Source: Gemmataceae bacterium
GTDB taxonomy: Bacteria; Planctomycetota; Planctomycetia; Gemmatales; Gemmataceae
Assembly: GCA_019694755.1 (NCBI GenBank)
Contig: JAIBBI010000042.1
Location: 1 to 35,702 of the forward strand
Length of the DNA stretch: 35,702 bases
Direction of reading: 5' to 3'
Shown: piece after piece, positions 1 to 8,554 of the stretch
How the letters are laid out: each line of letters opens with the position of its first letter
Position numbering within the stretch: position 1 is the first letter of the stretch
Program-made: the position numbers and the translations under genes
Notes under the pieces: generated by a model
What the model was told of the DNA's origin: nothing
Database searches by the model: none
The model's input: the letters and a program-made list of their open reading frames with translations, nothing else

Positions 1-396
1 GGCGGCGTGGTCAGTTGGCTGGTGGCCGTCGGTATCGAGATGCTGGTATACTTCCGGGCGATCATCCAGGAAGTCGCCGAAGGCCGCGCGGTCGGCGGCG
101 GTTCGTTGGAGTCCGGTCTCCGCATCGTCACCAACTCCAACATCATTTCACCGCTCGACAACACGCCCGGCGCGGTGGCGGCCCAGACGCTGGATGTCGG
201 TATCCAGAAGGTTTACGCTCGGATTCTCTCGGCCATCCCCGATGTCGACCGGTTTGACTGGAGTGCCTATGTCGCCGGCGGCTTCAATATCCCCGGGGTG
301 GAAATGGCGCTCGCCGCTCTCGTGCTCGCGGGCTACCTGATCCCGTGGCTGGTGCTGGCGTATTACCTGCTCAAGGCCCGCGAAGTGGCGAACTGA
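1..396 (+). CDS. ABC-2 type transporter permease, C-terminal part (partial)
   Basis: This is the 3' end of a gene that begins before the window; the frame is open from base 1 and ends with TGA at 394-396. About 131 codons are visible. The protein has a hydrophobic start (SWLVAVGIEMLVYF), a soluble stretch, and a final strong membrane segment (ALAALVLAGYLIPWLVLAYYLL) followed by a short 'KAREVAN' tail. This resembles the end of the membrane subunits of ABC-2 exporters, which form the inner-membrane channel driven by a separate ATPase. A good ribosome-binding site for the next gene follows after only a few bases, so the two are probably co-transcribed. The family call is inferred from hydropathy and gene style; the N-terminal half, which would settle it, is missing. 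Confidence 0.55.
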   Translation, partial: GGVVSWLVAVGIEMLVYFRAIIQEVAEGRAVGGGSLESGLRIVTNSNIISPLDNTPGAVAAQTLDVGIQKVYARILSAIPDVDRFDWSAYVAGGFNIPGVEMALAALVLAGYLIPWLVLAYYLLKAREVAN

Positions 397-409
397 CGGA
401 GGAATCGGC

Positions 410-2389
410 ATGTCCGCAGCTACCGCGCCGGCGACCCGACGAAAGCTCACTTACTTCGTCCTCGGGCTGGCGATCCTTTCGGTCAACACTTTCCTATGGC
501 GTGGCGTCGCCTCGCCGCTGACGGGCAACGTCCCGCCGTCGTGGAGCGTCGCGGCCCGGGCCAACACCTTGGAATTGACCGATCTCGCGGCCGGCCAGGC
601 CGACCTGACCGGCAGCACCGCGCGGCTGATGCTTACCGGTTCCCGCGGCCTCGCGCTGGCAATTCTCTGGTACCAATCCGACGAGAAGAAGAAAAAGCAC
701 GAGTGGAACAAGCTCGAGCTTCTGGTGGAAACGATTACCAAGCTCCAGCCACACTCGCCGGCCCCATGGACGTACCAAAGCTGGAACATCGCTTACAACG
801 TCTCCGTCGAATCCGACCGCGTCCGGGACAAGTTCTTCTACATCGCCAAGGGGATCGACCTGCTGGCCCGAGGTGTCAGGCTGAACAAGGATCAGCCCGA
901 CATGCGGTACATGCTCGGGTTCTATTACCAGAACAAGTTTGGCGTTGCCGACGAGACGAACTACTTTCGCTCGCTCTTCCAAATGGCCTGCATCGACCCA
1001 CGCGACCGCGACCCCGCCAAACTGCGAAGTGGTGACACAGTAGATCCTGTCGAGTTCGAAAAATTCGTTCGGGCGAATCCGCAACTCGTAAGGCGACTGA
1101 AAGACAAGCTGAGCGTCTCAACCCCGGACGCGGTCGTCAACTTCCTGCGCGACAACAGAAACATACCGAGCCGCTATTACGATCCGGAGGCCGACGGCGG
1201 GAAAACCGGACCGAAGCCGGTGGGGGAGTCGCAGTTTCCGACATTGCCGCTGGAAGCCAAGCCGCCGTTCAACACGGTCCACACCGAGGATTCGCCTCTG
1301 GCGGACGACTTCGACAATTACCTGGCCGCCCGGGCCTGGTTTGGCTACGCCCAGGCGCCGCTGCCCCCGCCAGAGCCGCAAATTGAAATCCGCGAGCGAG
1401 TCGCCATCGCCCGCGATACCGGTAAGCGTGTCCCGCGCGCGCCGGCCCTGATCATTTTCCGCCATCTGCCGATCCGGGCCCAGGCGTTCGTCGGCGAGCG
1501 GCTCGAAAAAGAAGGCTGGTTCGACGACTCGCCGTGGAAGATCGACGAAGACCGCAGCGGTCCCGAACGTTGGTTCCCGGAAAAGTCCGTCGAGGTCGGG
1601 GGCGGAACCAACTTCAACGACGCTGCTTGGGCAAAGGCGTTTACCGAGTTCGAGCAGCACGGCCAGCAGAACGGCATGTTCTACGATGCCGCTGCCCTGA
1701 ACCGCCTGGAAGAACGGTCCAAGCTGTACCGGGACAAATACAAACTCGTCTTTGACGACTACGGCCCGGACCTCTCCGACCCTTCCATCGACGCCGACCT
1801 GAAGGCCAGCTATCGGGCCCATCGGCTGTTGTTCTTCTACCGCGTTAATCGCGACATGAGCAACTTCCCCCACCACTATCACACGACCGATGCCGAGCGG
1901 CACCCGGAAACGATCCGTGCCCGAAAGTTCTTCTTTGATGCCGCGCGATTGAACAAGCTGGCCGAGCCGGAAAGGGCGATGGACCAGTACGAACGTGGCT
2001 TTGCCCTGTGGCAGAAAGTCCTCGCCCGATTCCCGGAGTACCGGGCCGATGCCGGACTCCAGGACGACATATACGTCCTTCAGATTGCGTACACGGACCT
2101 GGTGGAGGCCAATCGCGGCTCGGCGGTCCGAGCAGTGACCTCGGCAGCCGGGGTACTGTCCGGTGCGCTTAACGGTCCCCTTGGGGTCGCTTCGGGTACG
2201 GTCTTTTCGCTCCCGCTGGGAGGTAAGCCGCTCCCGATTCCCGTGGTGGGCCCGTTGGACCAGATTGCTCCGGACGGGAAGCCGTGGCTCGACCCCCTCA
2301 TCGGAGTGACCGCGCGAAACCGGGCCGGCCGCGATGAACCCGAAACGCCGCCAGCGACCGGTTCGCCTCGGGAAAAAGAATCAAAATGA
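410..2389 (+). CDS. membrane-anchored helical (TPR-like) protein of unknown function
   Basis: 659 residues. The start is supported by GGAGGAA at 398-404, about 5 bases before ATG. One N-terminal membrane segment lies near residues 12-31 (LTYFVLGLAILSVNTFLW), so most of the protein probably faces the periplasm. Residues about 80-200 are rich in aromatic residues and helix formers (WYQSDEKKKKHEWNKLELL, PAPWTYQSWNIAYN), in the manner of tetratricopeptide-like solenoids; a second helical block lies near 510-570 (ERAMDQYERGFALWQKVLARFPEY). The C-terminus is rich in Gly and Pro. Nothing catalytic is recognisable. It follows an ABC-2 permease gene and overlaps the next gene by 4 bases (ATGA), so it may be an accessory part of that transport locus. 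Proteins of this style occur in planctomycetes, but I cannot assign a function. Confidence 0.8.
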   Translation: MSAATAPATRRKLTYFVLGLAILSVNTFLWRGVASPLTGNVPPSWSVAARANTLELTDLAAGQADLTGSTARLMLTGSRGLALAILWYQSDEKKKKHEWNKLELLVETITKLQPHSPAPWTYQSWNIAYNVSVESDRVRDKFFYIAKGIDLLARGVRLNKDQPDMRYMLGFYYQNKFGVADETNYFRSLFQMACIDPRDRDPAKLRSGDTVDPVEFEKFVRANPQLVRRLKDKLSVSTPDAVVNFLRDNRNIPSRYYDPEADGGKTGPKPVGESQFPTLPLEAKPPFNTVHTEDSPLADDFDNYLAARAWFGYAQAPLPPPEPQIEIRERVAIARDTGKRVPRAPALIIFRHLPIRAQAFVGERLEKEGWFDDSPWKIDEDRSGPERWFPEKSVEVGGGTNFNDAAWAKAFTEFEQHGQQNGMFYDAAALNRLEERSKLYRDKYKLVFDDYGPDLSDPSIDADLKASYRAHRLLFFYRVNRDMSNFPHHYHTTDAERHPETIRARKFFFDAARLNKLAEPERAMDQYERGFALWQKVLARFPEYRADAGLQDDIYVLQIAYTDLVEANRGSAVRAVTSAAGVLSGALNGPLGVASGTVFSLPLGGKPLPIPVVGPLDQIAPDGKPWLDPLIGVTARNRAGRDEPETPPATGSPREKESK

Positions 2390-3132
2390 CCCGAGTCGCC
2401 CTCGCACTTATGGCGCATCCCGACGACGCTGAGATTCTCTGCGGTGGCACGCTTCTTCTGCTCGTACGTCGCGGCTGGTCAGTGCATATCGCCACGATGA
2501 CGGCCGGCGATTGCGGCTCAGCAGAGCACACCGCCGATGAGATCAGCCGGATTCGTCGCCGGGAGGCGGCCGATGCCGCGACGCTGCTCGGCGGCACTTA
2601 CCACTGCCTCGATGTCGGCGACCTCAACGTGTTCTTCAATGCCGAGCAGCAGGCCCTCGTCACCCGCTTGTTCCGCCAAGTGCGCCCGAATCTCGTGTTG
2701 ACCCATAGCCCCGACGATTATCATCTCGACCACGAAGGCACGAGCCGGCTCGCACGGGCGGCTTGTTTCGCTGCCCCGGTACCGCTTTATCGACCCGACG
2801 AGTTATTGCCGCTGGAGAATGTCCCGGCCCTGTATTATTGCGATCCGATCGAAGGCAAAGATTCGATGGGCTACGAAGTTCTGCCGACGACCGTTGTCGA
2901 TGTGTCGGCAGTAATCGATGCAAAGACGGAGTTGCTCGCCTGCCACGAAAGCCAGCGCAACTGGTTGCTGAAGCATCATGGCGTCGACGAATACCTGCGT
3001 GCCATGCGTGACTGGTCGGCGGCCCGCGGCAAACAGTTCGGCCTAGCCTTCGGCGAGGGTTTCCGCCAGCACCGCGGCCACGGCTTCCCGCAAACCGACG
3101 TACTCCGGTCCGAGCTGGCGATCCGCTCGTAG
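2386..3132 (+). CDS. PIG-L family zinc-dependent deacetylase
   Basis: 248 residues, starting inside the stop codon of the upstream gene (ATGA, 2386-2389), which indicates translational coupling. PIG-L/LmbE enzymes remove N-acetyl groups from sugar amides such as GlcNAc-malate in bacillithiol synthesis or GlcNAc-inositol in mycothiol synthesis. The family's first metal motif is AHPDDAE at residues 10-16. The second is present as THSPDDYHLDHEGTSRLA near residues 105-122, with the HxDH that completes the zinc site. The length matches the family. BshB1 (bacillithiol) is one possible identity, but no other bacillithiol gene is visible, so the substrate is open. There is no signal peptide, so it should act in the cytoplasm. 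Confidence 0.9.
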   Translation: MTRVALALMAHPDDAEILCGGTLLLLVRRGWSVHIATMTAGDCGSAEHTADEISRIRRREAADAATLLGGTYHCLDVGDLNVFFNAEQQALVTRLFRQVRPNLVLTHSPDDYHLDHEGTSRLARAACFAAPVPLYRPDELLPLENVPALYYCDPIEGKDSMGYEVLPTTVVDVSAVIDAKTELLACHESQRNWLLKHHGVDEYLRAMRDWSAARGKQFGLAFGEGFRQHRGHGFPQTDVLRSELAIRS

Positions 3133-3456
3133 CTCCCATTTCCAGTAACCCAATCACTTTCGCGAAGCCGGCGCAAGCTGTCAAACTGGCGAAACTCTGC
3201 CGATTGCGCCGAGCGTAAGGAAGCGGGCGATTGGGGATATCTCGCGGATTCTGGCGGGATTCTCATGCGGCGGTAGATTCCGTGCCGATGTAAGGGGCGT
3301 AACAACCCGAAGCCCCGGAACTACCGGGCCGACTGGCGCGACCAGCATCACCGGCCCGATCCGACCGCCACAACCCTCGGGGGGGAAGGGCGGGTCTTGG
3401 CGGGCAAAGGATCACCGCGTGGCTCCGAAGGGCCGCGCCTGTTTCAGGAGCGGACG
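3133..3456 (+). other. intergenic region upstream of the BBP7 gene
   Basis: The only gene-free stretch longer than 300 bases. I see no RNA gene and no convincing small ORF. It contains one short inverted repeat (CGGCGCAA at 3169-3176 against TTGCGCCG at 3204-3211) and a weak 5-bp CCCGG/CCGGG hairpin near 3315-3330. It probably holds the promoter and leader of the BBP7 gene, but I could not pick out a convincing -35/-10 pair. The ribosome-binding site AGGAG (3446-3450) lies at its end. Confidence 0.5.
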
Positions 3457-4872
3457 ATGAAAAAGCGCATGCTCGCCACGGTCGCGGCACTGGCGACTGG
3501 TGCCGGCCTCGCCTGGGGGCAGGGGCAGGCTCCCGCAGTTGCTGATCCGGCGGCCGTACCGATTCCGGGCGTCCCCGGGGCGGGCGGTGTGACGCCTGTC
3601 GCCGGCCACGAGCCTCTTTATCTTCAGGGCGGCCCGGAAGACCCCTACGCGGCCTACCGCAATTGGCCTTACGCGGGTGGCGACCCCGGCCGCGGCTGCC
3701 CCCCGCACGGGTGCGGCAAGGACGGTTGCGGCTCCGGCTGCAACCACGGCTGGTTCGCGTGCGGCGACGGCTCCGCGCAGATCCATAAAGCGGCCGGCGG
3801 ACCCGACTGCTTTTATTTCGACCTAGAGTTGCTGTACCTCTACGGCCGCTCGATGCCGATCGCCGCTCCTCTGATCTCGTCCGGCCCGATCGGCTCAACC
3901 GGCCGGCCCGGGATCGAAGACGGCGTCAAGGTCCTGTTCGGCGACCGCAACGTCGACTTCGGACCCCAAGCGGCCATGCGTGGCACGATCGGCATCTGGG
4001 ACAAGAATCGGTGTTGGGGCATGGAAGCCGTCGGCTTCCTGACTGAACAACGTGCCGAGGTCAACCGTTGGGAAGGCCCGATCACCGGCCGCACCGTTCT
4101 CGCCCGACCGAATTTCAACGTCCTTACCGGGGTCCAAGACTCCATCCTGGTCGCCTCGCCCCCGAACTTCGGCGGCTCGGCCGGAACTTACACCAACACC
4201 CGGGCCGGCGGCGCGGAATTCAACTTCCTCCGAAGCTGGGCCTATTACGACAAGTTCAAGTTCAACACTCTGGCCGGCTTCCGCTGGTTCAGCCTGAACG
4301 AGCAGCTCCGCGTCGACAGCCACTCTGTGCTGACCGACCAGAATCCGGCCGACCCGCCGGTCACCGACATCACCGACCTGTTCACGACCCGGAACAATTT
4401 CTACGGTCTGAACTTCGGCTTCCAGAGTGAATGGCGGTGGAACCGGGTGTTCGTCGACCAGACCTTCAAGGTCGGCGTCGGCTTCACCCACGAGAAACTG
4501 GAGACCTCGGGCCAGACCCGGTTCGTTAACGCCGGCATCGAGACCCTCGTGCCATTCGGTGCCTCCGTCCTCGAGCCGAACAGCGGCAGCTTCAGCCACA
4601 AGCAGTTCTCGTTCCTGCCCGAGTACAACCTGAAGCTCGGCTATCAGTGGACGCAGCGACTGAGTACCTACATCGGCTACGACGTGTTCTACCTGAGCAA
4701 GGTCGTCCGACCGGGTGACCAGGTCAACCCGAACATTAACCCGACGCTTCTGCCGGTGTCGCAAGTGTTCAACCCGCAGTTCCCGTTCGGGCCGGCTCAG
4801 CCGAGCATGCCGTTCGACAAGAGTGACTTCTGGATGCAGGGCTTCCAATTCGGGATGAGCCTGCGTTACTAA
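3457..4872 (+). CDS. BBP7-family outer membrane beta-barrel protein
   Basis: 471 residues from the ATG at 3457, which has AGGAG six bases upstream and opens a clear signal peptide (MKKRMLATVAALATGAGLAWG). An in-frame TTG at 3397 would put a charged leader before the signal and is rejected. After a Pro/Gly-rich segment there is a cysteine-rich patch (near residues 75-100, with CPPHGCGKDGCGSGCNHGW), then a long region of alternating aromatic and polar strands. It ends in GFQFGMSLRY, a typical final outer-membrane strand with a terminal aromatic residue. Domain layout and ending match the planctomycete BBP7 family (putative beta-barrel porins). It is expected in the outer membrane, as a porin or structural protein. 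A strong terminator follows, so it is probably transcribed alone. Confidence 0.85.
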   Translation: MKKRMLATVAALATGAGLAWGQGQAPAVADPAAVPIPGVPGAGGVTPVAGHEPLYLQGGPEDPYAAYRNWPYAGGDPGRGCPPHGCGKDGCGSGCNHGWFACGDGSAQIHKAAGGPDCFYFDLELLYLYGRSMPIAAPLISSGPIGSTGRPGIEDGVKVLFGDRNVDFGPQAAMRGTIGIWDKNRCWGMEAVGFLTEQRAEVNRWEGPITGRTVLARPNFNVLTGVQDSILVASPPNFGGSAGTYTNTRAGGAEFNFLRSWAYYDKFKFNTLAGFRWFSLNEQLRVDSHSVLTDQNPADPPVTDITDLFTTRNNFYGLNFGFQSEWRWNRVFVDQTFKVGVGFTHEKLETSGQTRFVNAGIETLVPFGASVLEPNSGSFSHKQFSFLPEYNLKLGYQWTQRLSTYIGYDVFYLSKVVRPGDQVNPNINPTLLPVSQVFNPQFPFGPAQPSMPFDKSDFWMQGFQFGMSLRY

Positions 4873-4901
4873 CCGACCCCCCTTCGCCCTTCGCCCAAAC
4901 A

Positions 4902-4960
4902 ACATCCCGTCGCCGGGCCGGCTCCCCCCGCCGCCCCCGGTCGACGGGATGTCTGTTTTT
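4902..4960 (+). terminator. rho-independent terminator of the BBP7 gene
   Basis: An 11-bp perfect stem (ACATCCCGTCG at 4902-4912 with CGACGGGATGT at 4942-4952) continues after a one-base bulge into CCGGG/CCCGG, and is followed by CTGTTTTT (T run 4956-4960). It lies 30 bases after the BBP7 stop codon. It is the best terminator in the window. Confidence 0.9.
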
Positions 4961-5094
4961 ATGGCACGTCATCCGCACGACCCGTCCAATACTCACATCT
5001 TTCCTGATCGATCATCTTTCCCCGGCCGTCGCGGCCAGTTACCATAAGGTCAGAATCGCAACCCTTCCGCGACCTGTTCCCGGGGCTCTCCAAC

Positions 5095-7806
5095 ATGTGG
5101 TTCCGCCAAAACGCCCGTCGGCGTACCGCCCGGCTGTGGTGCCGCGCACTCGAAAATCGCGTTGTTCCCACTGTCAACCTCATCCTCGATTTCGACGGCG
5201 GCACGCTCCAGCAGAACGCCGGCTACACCGTCGACACCAACTGGACCGGGATCGCGCTCGCTCCGTTCGGCGGATACGACGTCCAGAGCTTCGACGGGAA
5301 ATTCGACCGCACCGAACAGGTGCTACAGATCGTCTCCGGCGTCCGAATGGACTACGCCGACTTCGATGTAAACGTTGTTTGGGACGATCGCGGGGTCGCA
5401 TCCCCGCTCTACACGACCGGGTCCCAGGTCATCATGGTCATCGACAACTTCGACTCCGATGTCGGCGTGTCGGGGGCCCTCGGCATCACGGCCGTCTCCG
5501 GCAACCCGAGCGCCCGCAACGTCGGCTTGGTGTTCGAGAAGAACCACGAGGACTCGTTCTTCTCCACCACCCGCCGGATGCGCGAGACGATCGACACCAC
5601 ATCGCACGAGGCGGGTCACGCGTTCCGGCTCAGCCATTCGGTGCAGTCCGACCCGGAAGAGCGGCAACTGGTCACCGTGGCGTTCCAGAACGGCGACCTG
5701 GACTCCCGGTTCTCGTCCACCGCGCTTCCGACCGATAACGGCGACTTTTACGCCGAGCGGAACCGTTTGTTCTCCAACGTCGGAGCAGCGAAAGTCGGCA
5801 AGAACCTCGGATCGAACGAACTTTTCACCAATCAGACTCTTCCTTTTGATACGCCCGTCATCTCGCTCGACACCCAGGACGTGGGCCTGTTCACGACTAC
5901 GATCCCCTACGGCTCGACGACCGTCCCGCTCTCGATCGAATACGCCGGCGACCGCGATTCGTTCCAGGTCTTCCTCGAAAGTGGAAAGACCTATGCCATC
6001 CGCGAACGGGCGGCGGGTTCGAGCATTGACCCCATCCTGAGTATCTGGAATTCCGAAGGCGACTGGATCGCGACTGGCAGTCAGGGAGCGGTCGGGGGAG
6101 TCAGCCTTCTGAACTTCACGCCGACCCTCTCCGGGTTCTTCTTCATCGTGGCCGGAACGGGCTTCGACCGCGGGCTGAGCCAATCGACCAAGACGGCCAG
6201 TCGCGGCACGTATCACCTTGAAATCACCCCGACTTGGCTCGAAGTCAACACAGTGAGCCAGGCGGTCATCGTGTCGGGTTCGACGGCCGCCGACACGTTT
6301 GAGGCCCACATTGCCGGCTCCGACCTCAGTGTGACGCGCAACGCACTGTCGATCCTGATTCCGAATACGTTTGCCACCGCCGTGCAGTTTGCCGGGATCG
6401 GCGGCGACGACACCTACACCATAGATTTCTCGACAGGCCTGTTCGACGCCAGCATCAACGACGCGATCGGAAACGACCGTCTGACTGTAAACGGGACTCC
6501 GGCCGCGGACATTTTCGCCATTTCGCCCATGCTGATCTCCCGCACCGGCGGTGGCAAAATCACGCTTTCGGGCATCGACACTGTCACGATCAACGGAGGC
6601 GAAGGCAACGACTCATTCCAGGTGACGCCTGGCAAGCAGTCGATCGTCGTCCACGGCGGCAACCCTCCGAGCCCGATCACTCCCGGCGATACGCTTTCCA
6701 TCGTGGCGAGCGACGGCATTCGTGTCCCGCAGAATCCGTCCGACGGCCAGTACGTGTTCCCAACGGCCCAACCGGTCATCTACACCGGGATCGAGACATT
6801 TGAAGATGTCATCGTCCCGCCGCCGCCGGGTCCCCAGCAGCCGAAAACGAGCTTCGCCATCGGAGTCGGCGCGGGGGCCATCCCGGTCGTGGACTTTTAC
6901 CGCGAAGGCCGGTCCAGCCCAACTTATTCGGTGACAGCGTACGACCCCGGATTCCGCGGCGGCGTCCGCGTAGCCACGGCCGACGTGGACGGCGACGGCT
7001 ACGCCGACCTCATCACCGGCGCGGGCCCCCGTGGCGGCCCGCACGTTCAGGTGTTTTCCGGACTCGGGCCGTTCCCGATCGACGGCCCGATCAGCTCATT
7101 CTTTGCCTACGACGCGTCGTTCACTGGTGGTGTCTGGGTGGCCGCCGGAGACGTGACCGGCGACGGCCGGGCGGACATCATCACCGGAGCGGACGCGGGC
7201 GGAGGCAGTCACGTCCGGATTTTCGACGGGGTCACCCGCGACATCGTCCGCGAGTTCTTCGCCTTTATTCCCGAGTTCCGGGGTGGCGTCCGCGTCGCGG
7301 CCGGCGACATCACCGGCGACAGCCTGGCCGACATCGTCTGTGCGGCCGGGCCGGGCGGCGGACCGCATGTCATCGTCTATGACGGGAAAACCGGGCAGGT
7401 CGCCCTGCAGTACTTCGCCTACGAGGCGACGTTTCGTGGCGGCGTCTTTGTCTCGGCTGGCGACGTAACCGGTGACGGGCGGGCCGACGTGGTCACCGGG
7501 GCCGGCGAAGGCGGAGGGCCGATCATAACCATCCGCAACGGCGCGACCGGCGAACTCCTCAGCCGGGTCAACGCCTACGCCTCGGCCGCCAGTTCGTCAC
7601 TCTTCACCGGCGATTCGCAGTGGGCCAGCGGCCTGCGCGTGGCTTTGGCCGACACCGACCTCGACGGCGAACTGGAGCTCTACGTCTCGCCCGGCCGGGG
7701 CAAGACCGGGCAGGTCAAAGGGATCTCCCTGTCCACGATCACGGACATCTGGGTCCGTTCGCCGGGCGATCCGACCTTTCTCGGCGGGATCTTCGTCGGA
7801 AGCTGA
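5095..7806 (+). CDS. secreted metzincin-like metalloprotease with PPC-like domain and FG-GAP repeats
   Basis: 903 residues. The N-terminus (MWFRQNARRRTARLWCRALENRVVPT) is the basic 'LExR-xxP' leader seen on large planctomycete surface proteins, not an ordinary signal peptide. Residues 171-181 read HEAGHAFRLSH, the HExxHxxxxxH zinc motif of metzincin-type proteases (His171, Glu172, His175, His181), but Arg replaces the usual Gly of HExxHxxGxxH. Residues about 270-380 resemble a bacterial pre-peptidase C-terminal (PPC) beta-domain (DRDSFQVFLESGKTYAIRE, then SGFFFIVAGTG). The last third carries about five FG-GAP/VCBS-type repeats starting near residues 623, 679, 731, 783 and 846, with calcium-loop signatures such as DVDGDGYADL and DVTGDGRADI. 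This suggests an extracellular, calcium-stabilised protein. Activity is inferred only; the substrate is unknown. Confidence 0.8.
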   Translation: MWFRQNARRRTARLWCRALENRVVPTVNLILDFDGGTLQQNAGYTVDTNWTGIALAPFGGYDVQSFDGKFDRTEQVLQIVSGVRMDYADFDVNVVWDDRGVASPLYTTGSQVIMVIDNFDSDVGVSGALGITAVSGNPSARNVGLVFEKNHEDSFFSTTRRMRETIDTTSHEAGHAFRLSHSVQSDPEERQLVTVAFQNGDLDSRFSSTALPTDNGDFYAERNRLFSNVGAAKVGKNLGSNELFTNQTLPFDTPVISLDTQDVGLFTTTIPYGSTTVPLSIEYAGDRDSFQVFLESGKTYAIRERAAGSSIDPILSIWNSEGDWIATGSQGAVGGVSLLNFTPTLSGFFFIVAGTGFDRGLSQSTKTASRGTYHLEITPTWLEVNTVSQAVIVSGSTAADTFEAHIAGSDLSVTRNALSILIPNTFATAVQFAGIGGDDTYTIDFSTGLFDASINDAIGNDRLTVNGTPAADIFAISPMLISRTGGGKITLSGIDTVTINGGEGNDSFQVTPGKQSIVVHGGNPPSPITPGDTLSIVASDGIRVPQNPSDGQYVFPTAQPVIYTGIETFEDVIVPPPPGPQQPKTSFAIGVGAGAIPVVDFYREGRSSPTYSVTAYDPGFRGGVRVATADVDGDGYADLITGAGPRGGPHVQVFSGLGPFPIDGPISSFFAYDASFTGGVWVAAGDVTGDGRADIITGADAGGGSHVRIFDGVTRDIVREFFAFIPEFRGGVRVAAGDITGDSLADIVCAAGPGGGPHVIVYDGKTGQVALQYFAYEATFRGGVFVSAGDVTGDGRADVVTGAGEGGGPIITIRNGATGELLSRVNAYASAASSSLFTGDSQWASGLRVALADTDLDGELELYVSPGRGKTGQVKGISLSTITDIWVRSPGDPTFLGGIFVGS

Positions 7807-7829
7807 TCTGAAAACCCGGCTAGCTTTCC

Positions 7830-7859
7830 TTGACCTGACTAGACCGCTCAGTCTATCAT
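7830..7859 (+). promoter_or_regulatory. sigma70-type promoter of the TetR/efflux operon
   Basis: TTGACC (7830-7835) and TATCAT (7854-7859) are each one base from the -35 and -10 consensus and are 18 bases apart. The -10 element lies inside the palindromic operator, so a bound repressor would block polymerase. The start codon of the TetR gene is 32 bases downstream. Confidence 0.6.
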
Positions 7860-7882
7860 TAGACTGTCCGGTCTAGTCAGGT
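7833..7882. promoter_or_regulatory. nested palindromic operator, two TetR-type sites
   Basis: A 50-base inverted repeat centred at 7857/7858. The outer arms are 14 bp perfect (ACCTGACTAGACCG at 7833-7846, CGGTCTAGTCAGGT at 7869-7882); the inner arms are 7 bp perfect (CAGTCTA at 7849-7855, TAGACTG at 7860-7866). It can also be read as two 16-bp operators of the form TAGAC-N6-GTCTA (7840-7855 and 7860-7875), offset by 20 bp, about two helical turns. This arrangement suits two repressor dimers on one face of the DNA. TAGAC...GTCTA half-sites are common for TetR-family repressors of efflux genes. The likely ligand is the TetR protein encoded just downstream (autoregulation). Confidence 0.85.
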
Positions 7883-7891
7883 TAACTGTTC

Positions 7892-8554
7892 ATGCCGCGG
7901 ACCTCTCCCGCACCTTCGGCCAGTCGCACGACGCCCGCCCGGCGTCGCCGGACGACCGTCGCGCCCCTCCGCCGGGAAGAGATCATCGATGCCGCGACCG
8001 CCATCATTGCCGATGAGGGGATTCAAAACCTGTCACTCAGCGAGATCGAATCGCGGACCGGCATGAGCCGGGGGCAACTGACCTATTACTTCCCGGAGAA
8101 GGAGCAGATCCTTCTGGCAGTGTTCGATCGCATGGTGGAGCAGATGCGCCAGCGCGGCCGCGACACCGGGCGGGACCGCCCCACGAAAACCGCGGTCGCC
8201 GTCCGGCGGAAGATGAAGGCGATCAGTTCGCTGGTCTTGGCCCGCCCCGCGCCGGACGAATTCGTCGGCATCCAGTACACCTTTCTCGCACAAATGCGGC
8301 ACCGGGCCGACTTCCGCGAGCGGCTGGCCGGACTGTACGAAGAGTGGCGCACACGGCTGACGGACGATTTTCAAGCGATCGGCCGGCGGCCGGTCAGGGA
8401 ACGGCGGGCCATCGCCTGTATCTTCCAGGCGATCCTGCACGGTCTCGTGATGCAAAGTGAAGTCGACCCGACCGCCTTCGACGCCCGGACAATGAACACT
8501 GTTTTGAACCGGGTCATGAAACAACTGACAGACGTGCGAGGAACACGCCGATGA
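7892..8554 (+). CDS. TetR/AcrR family transcriptional repressor
   Basis: 220 residues. After an Arg/Thr/Pro-rich N-terminal tail (about 25 residues), residues 29-75 form the TetR helix-turn-helix: RREEIIDAATAIIADEG, then LSLSEIESRTGMSRGQLTYYF, with the typical final YYFPEKEQIL. The rest is the helical ligand-binding domain. Such proteins repress neighbouring efflux genes until a toxic ligand binds. The gene opens the efflux operon and overlaps the membrane-fusion gene by 4 bases (ATGA), so repressor and pump are made from one message. The large palindrome ends 9 bases before the ATG, strongly suggesting that it controls its own operon. No strong ribosome-binding site is visible. The ligand cannot be told from sequence. 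Confidence 0.92.
   Translation: MPRTSPAPSASRTTPARRRRTTVAPLRREEIIDAATAIIADEGIQNLSLSEIESRTGMSRGQLTYYFPEKEQILLAVFDRMVEQMRQRGRDTGRDRPTKTAVAVRRKMKAISSLVLARPAPDEFVGIQYTFLAQMRHRADFRERLAGLYEEWRTRLTDDFQAIGRRPVRERRAIACIFQAILHGLVMQSEVDPTAFDARTMNTVLNRVMKQLTDVRGTRR

Noticed and set aside
5323-6309. Minus-strand open frame inside the metalloprotease gene
   Set aside because: The plus-strand frame has the HExxH motif and repeats; this one has no motif or start signal.
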